A stretch of 42,317 nt of DNA from DATGMS01 sp040905145 (GTDB lineage: Bacteria; Bacteroidota; Bacteroidia; Cytophagales; Cyclobacteriaceae): assembly GCA_040905145.1 (NCBI GenBank), contig JBBDSC010000088.1, positions 1 to 42,317 of the forward strand, given 5' to 3'. Shown one piece after another: positions 1 through 9,678 of the stretch (position 1 is the first letter of the stretch; each line of letters begins with the position of its first letter). Position numbers and translations under genes: made by a program. The notes below the pieces were generated by a model that was not told the DNA's origin, made no database searches, and saw only the letters and a list, made by a program, of their open reading frames with translations.

Positions 1-93
1 TCAGGAGTTCTGAAATTTTATAATCCTAAAAAAATGCGAACATTTGAAAGGGTCTTTCTTAAAAAAAATTTGGATGAAATAACCTTCCATATA

Positions 94-161
94 GGGCTTT
101 CTCTTGTCGGTTACTCTCCTATGACTTGAGGTCATAGGAGAGTAACCGATGGAGAAAGCCC
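94..161. repeat. Long near-perfect inverted repeat (hairpin)
   Basis: Two arms pair over 19 bp (107-125 with 131-149) around a 5-nt loop, and again over 10 bp (94-103 with 152-161) after a small 3/2-nt internal loop. It lies directly downstream of the last gene of the minus-strand SusCD operon. It could act as its transcription terminator, but the nearest T-run in the minus-strand sense is at 61-70, over 20 nt past the stem, so a classical intrinsic terminator is not certain. A MITE- or REP-like repeat is the alternative. Confidence 0.6.
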
Positions 162-188
162 GCATGGAGAACTTGAATGTCTAAAATA

Positions 189-1373
189 TTATTTTCCCCA
201 AAAAGTAAATTCATTAAAATTAGTTGAAGGGCTCCCATCAATGGCCGAAATTCCCACGATGCGCAAATATTTGTAGTTCTCGCCATTTTCAGGGATTTCT
301 ACTTCAAAAGTGTATTGTTGGTTCCCTGTTACATCCACCAGCTTGACCCAACCTTTGGCCTGGGCATCCGCCTCCCAATCTGCAAGACTTACTGCATCAA
401 TATCTACGGTTTCCGCATTGCTAATATCATTGGTAGCCCAAATTTGATAGGCAGCGGGCCCTCTACTCCCACAACAATCTTGTCTTTCGTCTAATTTAAA
501 ACGGCTCAAATTGGCCTCCACACCCAGATCAAAGCTCATTATAAAAGGATATTGGTCTTCCGCAACACCGCAACTGTGCCAATACTCACTTACAGAACCA
601 TCGGTCAATCTTCCATAATTACCGCCATAGCAGCCATCAGTAGCATCGCCGGGTAATCTCAAGGCAGTGATCAGGGATTTGTCCAGAAGAAAATCATCGG
701 GGAAAAGCCTTTCAGATGGAAGAGCCTCAAATTCTTCTATCGCAATTTCTATAGGCTTGAAAGTACTTTTTACGATGATTTCCCCTCCCAGCTTATAACT
801 TTCGACTTCAGTTTGACTTTCCTCATTGGATACTGTCACGGTCTGCATCACGCCTGCCTTGTCTTCATAGGATAAAATGGTGGTTTGCATGTTGGCAGTG
901 GTTTCGTCCCAGTGGAAAACCGCACCTTCTAAATAAGTATCAATTTTAATTAATCCCCTGTTGATTAAGCTTTCCTGATAACTTTCGCCATACACCCTGG
1001 CAGGCACTTCCTTTCTTACGGATTGGTTACCAGCGGCATCCATCAGAAACAAGCCAAAAGTATATTCCCCTTCTGGTATTTCAAGTTCAAATGAAACGGT
1101 ATCCTTACCATTCTTTGTTCTTACCACCTCAAACTCATGCATGATGGATTCGTCGGCCGTTTTCAATAATCCTTTGGTGATTTTAGGATCGGCATTTAAG
1201 GCCACATAAAACCGCAATTTATTAAACCCGGGTGCCACCAAAACGGTATCCGCACTCCCTATATAAATGGTTTCCCCATCTTTTACAAACTCTTCAAAAG
1301 TCTCCCGATTGGTCTCACAGGCAATTATTAGCACCGAAAAGACGGCAAGATATATCCATTTCCCGATTTTCAT
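189..1373 (-). CDS. Surface lipoprotein, DUF4998-like with C-terminal discoidin-like (DUF5000-type) domain
   Basis: This is probably an outer-membrane surface lipoprotein of a SusCD-type uptake locus. The N-terminus has a short hydrophobic stretch ending in a lipobox (IIAC), and the acidic residues after the Cys resemble surface-export signals in this phylum. The N-terminal half resembles DUF4998 proteins, with a beta-rich Ig-like region around residues 30-120. The last 150 residues look like the galactose-binding/discoidin-type fold of DUF5000 proteins and end in a short N-E-F-T-F-W-G motif, matching the end of the upstream gene product. Last gene of the operon, 21 nt after the preceding stop. 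An in-frame ATG at 1391 is also possible; 1373 was chosen because it gives a compact signal peptide. Substrate unknown; carbohydrate or glycan binding is inference from the fold and the locus. Confidence 0.75.
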   Translation of the reverse strand: MKIGKWIYLAVFSVLIIACETNRETFEEFVKDGETIYIGSADTVLVAPGFNKLRFYVALNADPKITKGLLKTADESIMHEFEVVRTKNGKDTVSFELEIPEGEYTFGLFLMDAAGNQSVRKEVPARVYGESYQESLINRGLIKIDTYLEGAVFHWDETTANMQTTILSYEDKAGVMQTVTVSNEESQTEVESYKLGGEIIVKSTFKPIEIAIEEFEALPSERLFPDDFLLDKSLITALRLPGDATDGCYGGNYGRLTDGSVSEYWHSCGVAEDQYPFIMSFDLGVEANLSRFKLDERQDCCGSRGPAAYQIWATNDISNAETVDIDAVSLADWEADAQAKGWVKLVDVTGNQQYTFEVEIPENGENYKYLRIVGISAIDGSPSTNFNEFTFWGK

Positions 1374-1394
1374 ATTTCTTAAATTTACCATGGT

Positions 1395-2609
1395 TTATTC
1401 GATTATCTGCCCCCAAAAATTGATTTCCATTAAGAACATAAATTTGGTTCCTGCCCAATTTTGTTTGTTAACAAACCGGATATAACGTACTGGAGGGGCT
1501 TCAATCGGGAACTCAAATTCTTCCCCACTTGCAGCACTGGCAATATCTTCAGCACTGTTTGTGCCTGCCGGGCCGCCAGATGGTTTAATAACCTCGCCGT
1601 TTTCAATCATTTTCGTCCATCCTTCCAAAGAACCATCGGAGTTAGGAATTTCAGCGGCACCCCAGACATCAAAGAATTTTGGATTCCCATGAGAATAAAG
1701 CCCATCACGATCCGGACGTTGTCTTTGCCAAAAAACAAATCGGCTTAATTTAGCAATAACACCTAAATCCATGGTAAAAGCATGATAGGGTTCCGTATAA
1801 GGAGAAATGATTTTTCCTTGCAAGGTATGGGCAGTATGGAACCCAGGTTCCCCCAAAGTACCATTCCATAAATAAGGCATCACCCAACCACTTATACCCC
1901 CTGGCTCATCGCCAGCTAAAAACATTTCCCTGAATTTCTGAAGATCCAACTTGGTTTCTTCCAAAGGGGTCTTTAGTGCTTCAAGAATTGCAGTGGAATT
2001 GTCCCAACGGTCAATGGCAGAAACCCCGAATTTAGTAGCTGTCGGAGGAAAGCCTCTGAAGGTTTGATGGGAACGTTGGTCATCAGAAATAAAGACCGAT
2101 TGACTGTAAACCAGATTCCCTTTTTCATCCTCTGCATAAAGCAACAATTCCGCTGCTATTTTATCTTCATTATTATAGCTGAGACGCACGCCACCAAAAT
2201 CCTCGGTAATTTCGAAACTGGCAAATAATTTATCAATAGGCGCGGTTTCCGGATTGATGGATACCACGACCGATTCAGATCTATTATTACTCCGGTCTAC
2301 CGTGACCAGCTCTACCTCTTGGGATTCCATTTCACGAAGCCCTTCAACTAAAATGAAATTCTTGAAAATGGACGATTTAGAAGTAACCACTTCTCCGTTG
2401 TCGAGTGTATATATCGCTTCCACCAATAAGGCATCTTCGTCATCAGGTACTTTATAGGTAATTTTGGCTCCTCCCGGAAGATTGGTCACCGTCACTTCTG
2501 AAACAAAGGAGGGGGGTATTCCATCTTTGGTCAATGGACCTCTTACCTCCTTTTCACAGGAGAAAAAGGTTAGTCCAAGACCCAACAATAAATAATTATA
2601 TAATTTCAT
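1395..2609 (-). CDS. Surface lipoprotein with DUF4959, DUF5126 and DUF5000 regions
   Basis: A 404-residue lipoprotein with signal peptide and lipobox (FFSC). The order matches a known SusCD-companion architecture: DUF4959-like Ig-type region at about 18-120, DUF5126-like region at about 121-215, and a discoidin-like DUF5000 region at about 250-404 ending in M-E-I-N-F-W-G. Such proteins usually follow SusD and are thought to be surface glycan-binding proteins, playing the part SusE/F plays in the starch system. It lies between susD (119 nt upstream) and a second discoidin-like lipoprotein, so the locus encodes two probable binding proteins in tandem. Family recognition is by eye from sequence layout; ligand unknown. 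Confidence 0.85.
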   Translation of the reverse strand: MKLYNYLLLGLGLTFFSCEKEVRGPLTKDGIPPSFVSEVTVTNLPGGAKITYKVPDDEDALLVEAIYTLDNGEVVTSKSSIFKNFILVEGLREMESQEVELVTVDRSNNRSESVVVSINPETAPIDKLFASFEITEDFGGVRLSYNNEDKIAAELLLYAEDEKGNLVYSQSVFISDDQRSHQTFRGFPPTATKFGVSAIDRWDNSTAILEALKTPLEETKLDLQKFREMFLAGDEPGGISGWVMPYLWNGTLGEPGFHTAHTLQGKIISPYTEPYHAFTMDLGVIAKLSRFVFWQRQRPDRDGLYSHGNPKFFDVWGAAEIPNSDGSLEGWTKMIENGEVIKPSGGPAGTNSAEDIASAASGEEFEFPIEAPPVRYIRFVNKQNWAGTKFMFLMEINFWGQIIE

Positions 2610-2727
2610 TTGTCTCTGTTTTATGTTTAAAAGGGTTACTGGATGCTAGCTGAAAATTCAGTGCGCTAAATTGGCCACAGCTTTTTCTGCACAATACCAT
2701 TCTCGTTGGATTGATTATTTTCTAAAA

Positions 2728-4632
2728 TTACCAGCCCGGATTCTGTATAAGATTCGAATTGGCAATTAAATCTGCTTCCGAAATCGGCCATAAATAATCC
2801 CTGTTTAGAAATTTATAGGTTCCTACGGAGACCACATTATAATAGCTTTCGGTAGTGGTACCTTCGACATTCCAGCCTTTGATATCGCTGTTCATGTATT
2901 GGGAAGCCAGCTTCCATCTCCGTAAATCCCAAAACCGCTGACCTTCAAAGACCAGTTCAATCATCCGCTCATCCTGAATGATTTCCCTTAATCCTTCTTG
3001 TGTGGTCGGTTTGGCAGGCTGATTGGAAGCAGCAGCCCAAGATTGGACCACACCTTGTAATCCGGCTCTTTCCCGCACCCGGTCTATCCATTCATAAGCA
3101 GTCCCCGGACCAGTGGATTCATTTAGGGCTTCGGCATATAAAAGATAAAGATCAGCCAATCTAACCACTGGAAAAGGATAGGCCTTGTTGGTGTATCCTG
3201 AGCCTGAAGTAGCCTGGACGTTTTCATAATACACCAGCTTCTTGGCCCAATAGCCACTTTGCGACCATTTATTAAAATCCAATAACCCGCCTATCTGTCC
3301 TTTTTTCCCAAACACGATCAGGGCGTCGTCATCACTTCTTACCCCATGTCCAAACCATATTCCTCCATCAAAGCCCAAAGAGGCATAGAATCTTTTTTCC
3401 CTATGCATATTGAGCTTGGCGGTTTCGAATCCTGGCCGCACGTAATGTTTATGGGCAATATCTGCAGCTTCCACCTCATACCGATTCTCATAATCATAAT
3501 TGACATCTTCATCGATAGGTACGCCATTTTCAGAATAAAACATCTCTGCTATCCTCAATGGGGGAGACCACCAACCCATTACACTGTACCAGTTTTCTGC
3601 TGCCAGACCTGTGGATATCCTGGCCTGTGACCAGTTTTGAAGTTCTGAACCTATTGGACTGGTAGAACTGCCCCAGATGATCTCATCATTCCACCTTTCG
3701 GTAATGCTTCCCCTAATATCCATTTTAACAACAGTGGTATCTGACCAATCAGCCGGTGGCGCTTCAAAAGTGTACAACTTATGACCGGCTTCATGCGCCA
3801 TATCAATTGCGGCCTTACAGGCTTCCGCAGCCCTGGTCCATTTGGCCTCATCATATACCGTACTGATCAATTGATTTCCCTCCTTATCCACAAAGCCATT
3901 GTAGTCCGAATTTCCATTAAACAATGGACTGGCAACAGTTACCAGGACCCTGGCTTTAATAGCCGCGGCTATAGGGGCAGTTATTCTCCCCAATTCCAAA
4001 CCCCTATCTTCAATGACCAGGGGCAATTCCGGTATCGCTTCATCAAGCAGTTCCACGATATAATTGGCCACTTCATCCACTGGATCCCTACTTACCCGCA
4101 CGGCTTCCACCCCACTGCTTACTTCTATATTTTCCCTCATAATGGGGATGGGGCCATACATGCGCATCAGGTAAAAATGGAAATAGGCCTTTAAGAATTT
4201 TGCCTCAGCGATCCATTTCTTTTTTTCTGCTTCTGACAGGTTAAAGGGCTTGTCTATGTTCTCCAAAAAGATATTGCAGTTCCTTAAGGCAATAAACATA
4301 TTTCTGACTGTTCCGGTATTTCCCCAGTAACCCAAACTTGGAGAGACCACATTTTGCCCCCCCCTGGAAATCCTGCGGGAAGCCCAATCCCTAGAAACCA
4401 CATCATTCACGGAAATCTCATCCCCGGCAGCCAGGGCCGGATTGTTGATGGAAGCAAAAGGAGGTAACGCACCATATAAAGTAGCCAAAAATTTAAGAGA
4501 ACTCTCCCTGGTTTCAAAAGCATCCTCAATCACGGCTATGTTATCCGGCACTACATCTATATATTGTCCACAGGATGCCACCGAAAAAATCAGCGATATT
4601 GTTGCTATATATTTTATAATTTTATTCTTCAT
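2728..4632 (-). CDS. SusD/RagB-family nutrient-binding outer-membrane lipoprotein
   Basis: SusD proteins sit as lids on SusC-type porins and bind the incoming oligosaccharide or peptide at the cell surface. The signal peptide ends in a lipobox (VASC). The sequence then shows SusD-typical features: an early Y-G-A-L segment, the K-A-Y-F-H-F-Y-L-M-R-M-Y-G-P-I-P helix region, a late L-A-D-L-Y-L-L-Y-A-E-A-L-N-E helix, and a C-terminal R-R-W-K followed by L-W-P-I. Length (about 634 residues) is at the long end of the family. It directly follows susC (stop at 4647), so the two are surely co-transcribed. An ATG three codons upstream (4641) is possible; 4632 was chosen because it starts a standard lipoprotein signal. 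Substrate cannot be told from sequence. Confidence 0.95.
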   Translation of the reverse strand: MKNKIIKYIATISLIFSVASCGQYIDVVPDNIAVIEDAFETRESSLKFLATLYGALPPFASINNPALAAGDEISVNDVVSRDWASRRISRGGQNVVSPSLGYWGNTGTVRNMFIALRNCNIFLENIDKPFNLSEAEKKKWIAEAKFLKAYFHFYLMRMYGPIPIMRENIEVSSGVEAVRVSRDPVDEVANYIVELLDEAIPELPLVIEDRGLELGRITAPIAAAIKARVLVTVASPLFNGNSDYNGFVDKEGNQLISTVYDEAKWTRAAEACKAAIDMAHEAGHKLYTFEAPPADWSDTTVVKMDIRGSITERWNDEIIWGSSTSPIGSELQNWSQARISTGLAAENWYSVMGWWSPPLRIAEMFYSENGVPIDEDVNYDYENRYEVEAADIAHKHYVRPGFETAKLNMHREKRFYASLGFDGGIWFGHGVRSDDDALIVFGKKGQIGGLLDFNKWSQSGYWAKKLVYYENVQATSGSGYTNKAYPFPVVRLADLYLLYAEALNESTGPGTAYEWIDRVRERAGLQGVVQSWAAASNQPAKPTTQEGLREIIQDERMIELVFEGQRFWDLRRWKLASQYMNSDIKGWNVEGTTTESYYNVVSVGTYKFLNRDYLWPISEADLIANSNLIQNPGW

Positions 4633-4646
4633 CGTTTCCATTATTA

Positions 4647-7600
4647 TTAAAATCCAATATGAACGCCCAAATTAAATACTCTTTGAAGTGGATAATTGAG
4701 ACCATTTCCCCCCAATTCCGGATCCCATAAATCAAACTTACTCCAGGTAAATAAATTAGTACCCGTAGCATAAATCCTAAAATTGGTCAAGCCTAATTTA
4801 TTTTCCGGATTCTTCAATAAATTATATCCCACCTCCACTTGCTTCAAGCGCAAGAAGGATCCATCACGAAGCCACCAAGTACTTCTTTGCACATTGTTTT
4901 GAATGACAGTGGTAGATAACCTTGGCCAAATCGCATAAATATCGCGGTTTTCTTCTGACCAATGGCTATCCGCATAAGCCTGTAATAAGCCGTTTTCACT
5001 CAATGCACCGTTACCCTCATTAATGGCATTGATACCCGCTTGTTGGATGGAATTAACAAATGGCCCCGTAGTGATCGGATTTATAAAAAAGGATACCTCG
5101 CTCAAGCCCTGAAAGAAAACATTGACATCAAGCCTTTTGTACCCTGCAGAAAGTCCCAAACCATAGATCATTTTGGGAACCAAAGGTTTTCCTATCGGTG
5201 CCTGATCCAAAGTAGTAATTACACCATCTTGGTTCAAGTCTTTGTATTTGATATCGCCTCCTCTATAATCAATTCCAGGGGTACCGAATTGTACCGGGGA
5301 ATTAAGGGCTTCTTCATCATCTACAAATAGCCTTTCTGCAATGTATCCCTGCGCTATATTGACATTGCTTCCTACATTGGTTTTCCAGGGAGCGCCAATG
5401 GCAGCATAATTTGGTTCTTCATACACCAAAAATTCATTGTCACTGTAGGTGAAGGTTCCTCGGCCGGTCACCCAAAAATCATTGGTGAAATAATGGTTGA
5501 TATCCAGTGAAGCGTCAATACCTTGTGCCGTGACTTCTCCTACATTGGTTTTAAGCGAAGCCTGGAGTCCCAAAGTAGAGGGGATATCGGATCTTTCCTG
5601 AAGGATACTGGTCCGTTTCTCATGAAATGCATCTATTCGGAATTGAACGGCATCATCAATAAAATTAACTTCCAGTCCTAAGTTAGATTTTTGGGATTTT
5701 TCCCAAGTAACCAGGGGGTTGGCATATCTGCGGATGGTAACCCCGGGGATGCCCTCATTGAGCTCCCTACCAAATGTTGCCCCATTCCCGCTATTTAAAT
5801 CCACTTCTGATAAATAGAAGAAACGGTCTCTTCTGTCATTACCAATTCTATCATTCCCGACCCATCCATACGATGCCCGCAGCTTTAAACGACTGATGGT
5901 AGGGGATATTCCGCTAAGAAACTGCTCGTTGGAAAGCAACCAGCCTGCCCCAAAAGAGGGGAAAAAACCAAAGCGGTTATCCTCAGCAAAGCGTTCGGAA
6001 CCGTTATAGCCAAAGTTCACTTCTGCAAAATATCGGTTGTCATAGTCATAACTGTATCTTCCTGAAACCCCAAGGTTACGGCTGGGAAGTGAAAGTTCTA
6101 CGGTATTGGCATTACCATCCAAATATTCCTGAGCAATCATTACCAATAATCCACCTACCGTATGCTTTTCTTTAAAGGTTTGGTTGTAATTCACTGCAGC
6201 CTCCATATATATGACGGAATTGTTGGTACGTTCGCCTCCCAATAGCCGCAGGGATTCATCACCTGAAGCCTGAGCGGTTCTTTCCAATCGGTACTCCTCG
6301 GTAAATGGATCAAAAGAAGCCAATCTATAGAAGAATGGAGAATAACCCCGTCTGTTTTCAAAGTAAGAAGTCGTATTCATGTTCCCCAAAAAACGGGCAC
6401 TCAGACCGGGAAGGATGGCATCCATTTTCTGCTTAAACTCTATCTGTACCAGGGAGAGTTGACGGCGTGTATCGCGATAACCCCGCTGAAGCTCCGCATA
6501 GGGATTAAACCATACCGGCCGGTTACTTTCGTCCCCTCCAGCAGCAGATCCTTCCCCTCTTGGAGATAGCGCATTGCCATAAATGACATGTGGTACACCC
6601 ACTAGTGATGGATCAGGATCATAGACCGCCGGAAATCTGGTTGGACTGGTTCTTACTGCGGCATTATAAATGGCATCCCCACCTTGGAGTGGTCCCCTAT
6701 AATCATCAATGGTAGAGTGCAGGCGAACAATCATTTCCGTGTTTTCATGCAGGTCAATATTAACATTGGAGCGAACCAAATATCTTTTTAAATCAATCCC
6801 ATTGGTGAAGTTATTGGTTTTTTCAACCTTTAATAAGCCGTTGTCCTTATTGAAAGAACCGGCCACGTAATACCTTACCTTTTTACCCCCACCTCTTACA
6901 TTTAAATTGACACGGGTGGTATTGGCATATTCCCTGAATAACTGTTTGTACCAATCCGTGGCAGGGTAAATGTTTTGATTACCGCCTCTTATGGTTCCCG
7001 CTATCTGCTCTTCGGTAAAAGTGGCAAAGTCTCCCCGTGTCCTGTTGGCTTCGTTTTGCAGCCGCATATGGGTCACCGGATCGGCCATATCCACTAGCCC
7101 TATGGGTTCGCTGAACGAACTCTCAATTCTTAGATTGACCACCGCAGGACCCTCCACACCAGTTTTGGTCGTCACCAAGATAATACCATTGGCTCCCCTT
7201 GCGCCATAAATTGCCGTGGTCGTAGGATCTTTGAGGACAGCGAAACTTTCGATATCATCCGGTTGTAACCTGGCCAGGTCATCCATGGTCAATTCCACTC
7301 CATCAATAAGGATCAAAGGTCCATTCTGACTGTTAAAAGATGCGACACCACGAACCAAAAATTGAGCGTTGTCTTTTCCGGGTTCCCCACTGGTCTGATA
7401 AGCAATCAATCCTGCTACCCTTCCGGCCAAGGCTGTGGTCAGATTGCTTGCAGGTATCTTCAACTCCGATGGATTAATGGAGCTCATGGCACCCACTACG
7501 CTTTCTTTCTTCTGAGTACCGAATCCAACTACCACGACCTCATCAAGACCTGACATATCCGAAGCGAGAAGAACATTGATCACTGTCCTATTCCCTACCA

Positions 7601-7901
7601 CTTCTTCTTGTGAGGCCATTCCGATAAATGAAAAAATCAAAATTGCCTCATCATTGGGCACCGTAATTTGATAGTTCCCGTCCAAATCAGTGACGGTACC
7701 TATCGTGGTATCTTTGATCCTGATATTAGCACCGGGAATCCCTTCTCCGTCATCTCCGGTCACTTGGCCCCTCACTATTTTTTCTACCATTGTTTCACTT
7801 TTTTTGGCCATGAGTGATGGAATAAAAAAGGCTTGTAGAAAGAGGATTAAAAACAGGTATTTATATACCCAGGCATTCTTCTTTAGTACAGATACATACA
7901 T
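4647..7901 (-). CDS. SusC/RagA-family TonB-dependent outer-membrane transporter
   Basis: First gene of the SusCD operon, 1084 residues. A signal peptide (about 1-33) is followed by a carboxypeptidase-regulatory-like beta-sandwich (about 42-117), the SusC-type TonB-box region D-E-V-V-V-V-G (120-126), a plug domain (about 136-246, with F-L-V-R-G and I-Y-G-A-R-G-A-N-G-I) and a 22-strand-type barrel to the C-terminal F. It imports its ligand across the outer membrane using TonB energy, with SusD as lid. No extra N-terminal STN domain is present, so it is not obviously coupled to a FecR/ECF-sigma switch. A direct-repeat operator candidate lies about 217 bp upstream (8118-8139). The operon holds no catabolic enzyme, so the cargo is unknown. 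Confidence 0.96.
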   Translation of the reverse strand: MYVSVLKKNAWVYKYLFLILFLQAFFIPSLMAKKSETMVEKIVRGQVTGDDGEGIPGANIRIKDTTIGTVTDLDGNYQITVPNDEAILIFSFIGMASQEEVVGNRTVINVLLASDMSGLDEVVVVGFGTQKKESVVGAMSSINPSELKIPASNLTTALAGRVAGLIAYQTSGEPGKDNAQFLVRGVASFNSQNGPLILIDGVELTMDDLARLQPDDIESFAVLKDPTTTAIYGARGANGIILVTTKTGVEGPAVVNLRIESSFSEPIGLVDMADPVTHMRLQNEANRTRGDFATFTEEQIAGTIRGGNQNIYPATDWYKQLFREYANTTRVNLNVRGGGKKVRYYVAGSFNKDNGLLKVEKTNNFTNGIDLKRYLVRSNVNIDLHENTEMIVRLHSTIDDYRGPLQGGDAIYNAAVRTSPTRFPAVYDPDPSLVGVPHVIYGNALSPRGEGSAAGGDESNRPVWFNPYAELQRGYRDTRRQLSLVQIEFKQKMDAILPGLSARFLGNMNTTSYFENRRGYSPFFYRLASFDPFTEEYRLERTAQASGDESLRLLGGERTNNSVIYMEAAVNYNQTFKEKHTVGGLLVMIAQEYLDGNANTVELSLPSRNLGVSGRYSYDYDNRYFAEVNFGYNGSERFAEDNRFGFFPSFGAGWLLSNEQFLSGISPTISRLKLRASYGWVGNDRIGNDRRDRFFYLSEVDLNSGNGATFGRELNEGIPGVTIRRYANPLVTWEKSQKSNLGLEVNFIDDAVQFRIDAFHEKRTSILQERSDIPSTLGLQASLKTNVGEVTAQGIDASLDINHYFTNDFWVTGRGTFTYSDNEFLVYEEPNYAAIGAPWKTNVGSNVNIAQGYIAERLFVDDEEALNSPVQFGTPGIDYRGGDIKYKDLNQDGVITTLDQAPIGKPLVPKMIYGLGLSAGYKRLDVNVFFQGLSEVSFFINPITTGPFVNSIQQAGINAINEGNGALSENGLLQAYADSHWSEENRDIYAIWPRLSTTVIQNNVQRSTWWLRDGSFLRLKQVEVGYNLLKNPENKLGLTNFRIYATGTNLFTWSKFDLWDPELGGNGLNYPLQRVFNLGVHIGF

Positions 7902-8417
7902 ATTTTTTTAATTTAAAATTTATTGAAATATTCAAAAAAGGCCATAGGGCCGCTTATTTAATAGGTCCAAAATATTATTTGATCATGAATAGGGGCTTTT
8001 TAATAGAAAAAATTGATTCTGGTGACATTAATTCTAAAAGCTCTTGCTGACACAGGATTATACTATAGTTTTAATAACCTGCTAAATAATAATGTATAAA
8101 ACAAGCATTCCAAAAAAGAGTATCCTGTACTATCCTGATATTAAGAATTATTTTATTGGTTTATTAAATAAACACAAAAAATCATAAAGATTATGATGGA
8201 AACTTCAATAGGTAATAGTTCGATATATACCTCCAAAAAAGATGGATTGCAGAAAAAACCTTTATCGAAGAAAAATATCTATTTGCGAAGAGAATATCCA
8301 TAGGGTCCCATAGCGGTCAAAAAGGTCTGATCGTTTATAAAACCGGTTTGCTGGAGAAGGGCAGAAGAGCTTAATCAAAAAAAGTCCTGTTCTACTCAAA
8401 AACAGATAATGCAAATC
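7902..8417. other. AT-rich intergenic region upstream of the SusCD operon
   Basis: About 500 bp without a convincing ORF. It must carry the susC promoter, but no exact TAnnTTTG -7 element was found in the minus-strand sense by eye. The visible features are the direct-repeat motif at 8118-8139 and, nearer the gene, a single inverted copy of the half-site (CAGGATT around 8053-8059). The left edge is the susC start and the right edge is the module A terminator. Confidence 0.5.
8118..8139 (-). promoter_or_regulatory. Direct-repeat operator candidate upstream of susC
   Basis: Two identical TATCCTG half-sites start at 8121 and 8131, exactly one helical turn apart. A near-identical pair with the same spacing and orientation lies at 15191-15210 upstream of the FG-GAP gene; 16 of 19 bases match from AGT to the second CCTG. 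Sharing in two non-coding upstream regions and the 10-bp phasing suggest binding of a dimeric regulator in tandem. The regulator is not identified. Confidence 0.5.
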
Positions 8418-8459
8418 AAAAAAACTCCTGGATCCCGTTTTTGAAACGTGACCCAGGAG
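8418..8459 (-). terminator. Rho-independent terminator of module A
   Basis: In the minus-strand sense the sequence forms a hairpin with outer 7-bp stem CTCCTGG/CCAGGAG (8425-8431 with 8453-8459) and an inner CGTTT/AAACG stem, followed at once by seven T residues (8418-8424). It lies 74 nt past the stop of the NHL-repeat gene and would end the transcript running from 13733 to 8533. Confidence 0.85.
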
Positions 8460-8532
8460 AATCCAAAGCCAGAATTGGACAAAGAACTGTGCCTAATACC
8501 CAATAATAACAAGTAACTTAATAACCAATCCC

Positions 8533-9600
8533 TTAAACCCGCTCCAACTTAACCGGATAGGTTTTTTTGGAAGCCCATTGGGGGACATATAGGTTCTCAT
8601 CCGAGTCCACGCAGACATCATGCGGATGCATAAATCCCAAAAAGGAACGATCCTTTTGCTGTTCCTGTAATTTATTGTCACGATATTCCGGGGCAGTTCC
8701 TCCAGGAGTGGAAACGACCTTGTCATCGGCATCCAAAATGGTGAGGTAGCCAGAATTCGGATATTGTTCAGTGGTACTTCGGTAAACCGCCGCATAAATA
8801 TTATCTCCTTTTAACACGGGACGGCAGACAAAAGAACCAGGCATGGGAATGGTAGCCAAGTATTTGCCTTCCAAGGTAAACCGCTTGTATTGCATATGAG
8901 ACCGATCTGTGATCAGGAGGGTAGGATTGGTTTTGTTCCGGGTATCTATCAATATCCCATGGCAGCATCTAAAGGTTTCATCTGTATCCCCAGCACCTCC
9001 AAAATGCCGGATATATTCCCCTTTGGCATCGTATTGAATGATGTAATTTTGACCATAGCCATCCACCACATAAATATCACCATTGGCAGGATTGATGGCT
9101 GTCTCAGTGGGTACAAACTTACTTGGGAAATCATACATTCCGGTTTCCTTGGGATAATCTATTTTAAAAATTTCCTTCCCTTTCAAGTCTGTTTTAATCA
9201 CCTGGTTCCGGCTGGTATCCGTGATGAACAGAAACTGATCCTCTCCTTCCTGGCTGAGGGTCAATCCATGGCCCCCTGGATAACTATGGCCCCAGGTTTC
9301 CAACAACTTTCCGGATTTATCATAAATAAGAATGTTGTTTTCCGTCTCATTGGTCAACATTATCAACCTGCCTTGGGCATCTTCAACCATTTCATGGCAA
9401 TCATTCACAGGGTTTTTCCCAGCATCCAAAACGCCCCATCCTTCCACTACGCGGTAACGGTGGGTACCATGACCTAAAACTACATTTTCTTTCATCGCAA
9501 AAGATTTTTTTATGATAATATTCGGCAGTACTATCCCAGCAAGCAGGGCTGCACTTGATTTTTTGATAAACCCTCGACGGGAATTTTGTTCGATTTTCAT
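8533..9600 (-). CDS. Tat-exported NHL-repeat / six-bladed beta-propeller protein
   Basis: A 355-residue protein with a twin-arginine signal (S-R-R-G-F-I-K at about 7-13, then a hydrophobic segment to about 35). The mature part shows repeated NHL-like units (D-A-Q-G-R-L, D-K-S-G-K-L-L-E-T-W-G, N-G-D-I-Y-V-V-D-G-Y-G, P-H-D-V-C-V-D-S-D-E-N-L-Y-V-P), as in six-bladed propellers that bind small molecules or proteins or form lyase scaffolds. Several conserved His residues (G-H-G-T-H, C-H-G-I-L, H-P-H-D-V) are also typical of the peptidyl-hydroxyglycine lyase-like NHL branch, so metal binding is possible. It is the last gene of module A, 78 nt after the DUF1501 gene and upstream of a strong terminator. 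Fold confident; role unknown. Confidence 0.8.
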   Translation of the reverse strand: MKIEQNSRRGFIKKSSAALLAGIVLPNIIIKKSFAMKENVVLGHGTHRYRVVEGWGVLDAGKNPVNDCHEMVEDAQGRLIMLTNETENNILIYDKSGKLLETWGHSYPGGHGLTLSQEGEDQFLFITDTSRNQVIKTDLKGKEIFKIDYPKETGMYDFPSKFVPTETAINPANGDIYVVDGYGQNYIIQYDAKGEYIRHFGGAGDTDETFRCCHGILIDTRNKTNPTLLITDRSHMQYKRFTLEGKYLATIPMPGSFVCRPVLKGDNIYAAVYRSTTEQYPNSGYLTILDADDKVVSTPGGTAPEYRDNKLQEQQKDRSFLGFMHPHDVCVDSDENLYVPQWASKKTYPVKLERV

Positions 9601-9678
9601 CTGTATATAATTTGATTTTTAAAGGGCACGATTTGTCCCGCCAAAACGGGATAGAATGCATTTATTGTACCTTTGTAG

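Noticed and set aside
3884..3892. Perfect DnaA box TTATCCACA
   Set aside because: Single copy inside the susD coding sequence, explained by codons; no cluster.
189..7901. Classical polysaccharide utilisation locus
   Set aside because: No CAZyme, classical sulfatase or dedicated regulator is encoded next to the SusCD genes, so a named PUL type is not supported.
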